This document shows positions 62,101 through 64,000 of a stretch of 64,000 nucleotides of DNA, piece by piece. The stretch's first letter is position 1; the number at the start of each line of letters is the position of its first letter. The stretch spans positions 25,571,001-25,635,000 of the forward strand of contig JALMGJ010000015.1 in NCBI GenBank assembly GCA_023362775.1, written 5' to 3'. The notes beneath the pieces were generated by a model. That model saw only the letters and a list, made by a program, of their open reading frames with translations. It was not told the DNA's origin and did no database searches. The translations under genes and the position numbers were made by a program. This DNA is from Charina bottae (taxonomy: Eukaryota; Chordata; Lepidosauria; Squamata; Charinaidae).

Positions 62101-64000
62101 GGTTTGCAGTTTCCGGATTGTCATTGTTCTTCTCCAAACATGCTCAGATTCTCTGAATCTTAAAGTGCGTTACTCAGAAGAGAGCCTAGTGCTACAGGGG
62201 AATTCTCAACAACACAGAATAAAGTGGAGCTCTTGCACAAGAGCAGATACAGGCCTGCTCCTGCTGCAGCACAGATGCTCCCGTTGCCATGCCTTTGCTT
62301 CGTTGCACGTGGGAAAGGTGGCAGAGACTGCTGGGAAATTTGAAGGCTTGCCAGCCTGGACTGGATGGCGGAGGTGCTCTGAAGTTGCGTTTCTCACCTC
62401 CTGAAAGTGATGGGTCCCTCGAGTGCCGGGTCAGGCCAGGCTTGCTTTCTTCCCGGTCTGGGGGGGACCCGTGCCCAGAAAGAGTGTCCGAAGCACTGTC
62501 TGGCTGTGAACTGCTGAACCTCAGAGCAGCCATGGTGTGCCATGCCCGGGGGTGAAAGTGGTGTTAGGCAGGAGAAGGAAACAAGGCAGGAGATTGAGGA
62601 GACAGTGGCTATGTTTGCACAACTTGCTTAAATTGGTTACTGAATTGACTTGTTTTCTGACTTTGCACCATATATTGAATCATAAATCACAAACATAGGT
62701 TAGGCCTGCACCACACAGTAAGCCACAGATTGACAGGAAGCTGTAAGGGAGCTGGAGTGCTTTCTATTCCAGGTTTGAAAGGCACAATGCTTTTGTCATC
62801 AAAACTTATCAAACCGGCTTTGATACAAAACTGGGTTTCTCGTTAAGGCTTCTGCGTTTACACTCTCTCTCCCCTTCTGTTCGCGTCCATTATCTGTGAT
62901 GAATAGCAACCCAAAAATGTGTCTCTTACTTAATTGCCTGGCTGCTCTTGCACTGGGATTATCTGTTGAGGCAGTGAATTTTTGTTTGCTTGGTTGGGGC
63001 CTTCCTTGTGACGCATCTCAGAAGGTCATCTGCATCTTCCTTTCTGAAGGGAGTTAGCATCTGTCCCATCCTGAGACGTTCAGATCAGATCAGCCCGTTG
63101 TCCTTTCCAAGGTCATGGCTTGGATTTCAGTTCTCTGGGAACATCTCATCTTTTCGTGAGGCTCTAGCCTTCCGGCTCCATTCTTCCTGCCTGCGTATGT
63201 TGATAGTTTTTCCTAAAACGAAAGCATTGCTTGGCTTATGGGTTGAACCCAGACTGTGGATTTGTCCTTGGCTCCTTCCTTTGTGTTTCTCCCTAGCATT
63301 TTCCGGGGTGGGTGTGAGCAGAGCTCACTTCCTGGTCCAAGCCATATAGCTTTTCAGAAAAGCAGCCTTGCAGACACACTCCTGGAGGCTGGAAAAGAAT
63401 TTTATCTGAGCTGCCATTCTCCCATCCTGGGATTTGTTTTGAAGGTCTCTTATGTTGTAACACCCCAAAGAAATGAATACTCCCCAAAGGCCCTTTTGTG
63501 CTCCTTTGAAAAAACTGCCTGTTTTTGACTGGCACAGCCCCACTTCTATAGCTAAAAAAAAGGCCCCTTTTCATTTTCCTGCCAATAACTGAAGCACAAT
63601 TTGCTGTATAATTTATCACGCAGGACAAACCTGCCAACAATTTTTTTCTCCGCTGATGTCCACAGCAGGCAGAGTCATGAGCTTCCCAGACTGCTGGAGA
63701 CGTTAACAATGTGAATCAATTCTCGCACTGAGAAAGGGTCTCCCTTGGCTTCTGCCCGCCCCTCCAACCGCTCCTTCGCCATCCCCACCCTGGGATATCC
63801 TTGGCATCATCTTGCTGTCCGTCAGAGGGGATGACAGCAGCTTCTCTTGCCATTGGCTTGCAACGGCCTGGGAAGAATGAATGGCGGCAGCACGGAACGT
63901 TAGCCTCGGTTTTGGGGGATGCGCTGCCTTCTGGCCAAACTGCCAGCATCCAATGACTTTGGGTGCAAGGAGAAGGCTGGATCAGGTCTTCCTGTAAACC

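Larger units (their letters stand above)
59159..64000. other. CYB5B intron 3 (to window edge)
   Basis: No further CYB5B exon or other gene was recognised. A (CGTC)n run lies at about 60798-60811. Confidence 0.4.

Overview
The window is vertebrate nuclear DNA. Genes are split by GT-AG introns and sit in CpG-rich islands. The repeats are LINE fragments of the L2/CR1 type, tRNA-derived SINEs whose tails resemble the LINE tails, and hAT-type miniature elements. These repeats point to a squamate reptile (lizard or snake). That host call is inference; sauropsid is the safer minimum. Gene content and order match the block VPS4A - PDF - COG8 - NIP7 - TMED6 - TERF2 - CYB5B, known from human 16q22. Exon models were assembled by hand from splice sites, reading phase and recalled family sequences. 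They give complete proteins of 437 aa (VPS4A), 233 aa (PDF), 612 aa (COG8), 180 aa (NIP7), 238 aa (TMED6) and about 593 aa (TERF2). CYB5B runs off the right edge.

Layout. 1-1178: CpG-rich upstream region of VPS4A, with signs of a divergent minus-strand transcript. 1179-8484: VPS4A (+), with a broken LINE in intron 8. 9211-22523: duplication unit 1, with PDF (-), COG8 (-), NIP7 (+), TMED6 (-) and a stranded last exon of TERF2. 22524-35836: duplication unit 2, the same 13,313 bases again, joined head to tail with no gap. 34942-41952: the intact TERF2 (-), whose last exon lies in unit 2. 41953-55271: repeat-rich intergenic DNA with a 579-codon reverse transcriptase ORF, two related hAT miniature elements, several L2/CR1 fragments and an internally expanded SINE. 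55272-64000: first three exons of CYB5B (+) and intron.

The genes share a neighbourhood rather than a pathway. VPS4A is the ESCRT-III disassembly ATPase. COG8 is a Golgi tethering subunit. TMED6 is a p24 cargo receptor of the early secretory pathway. NIP7 acts in 60S ribosome biogenesis. PDF is mitochondrial peptide deformylase. TERF2 is the shelterin double-strand telomere-binding protein. CYB5B is outer-mitochondrial-membrane cytochrome b5. COG8 and NIP7 are divergent from a 318-bp shared promoter. VPS4A and PDF converge.

The outstanding observation is the tandem duplication. I found no difference between the two units, including a 16-base C run, and the junction is blunt. It is either a very young copy-number gain of four complete genes or an assembly duplication, and sequence alone cannot decide. 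I found no convincing undescribed gene system.
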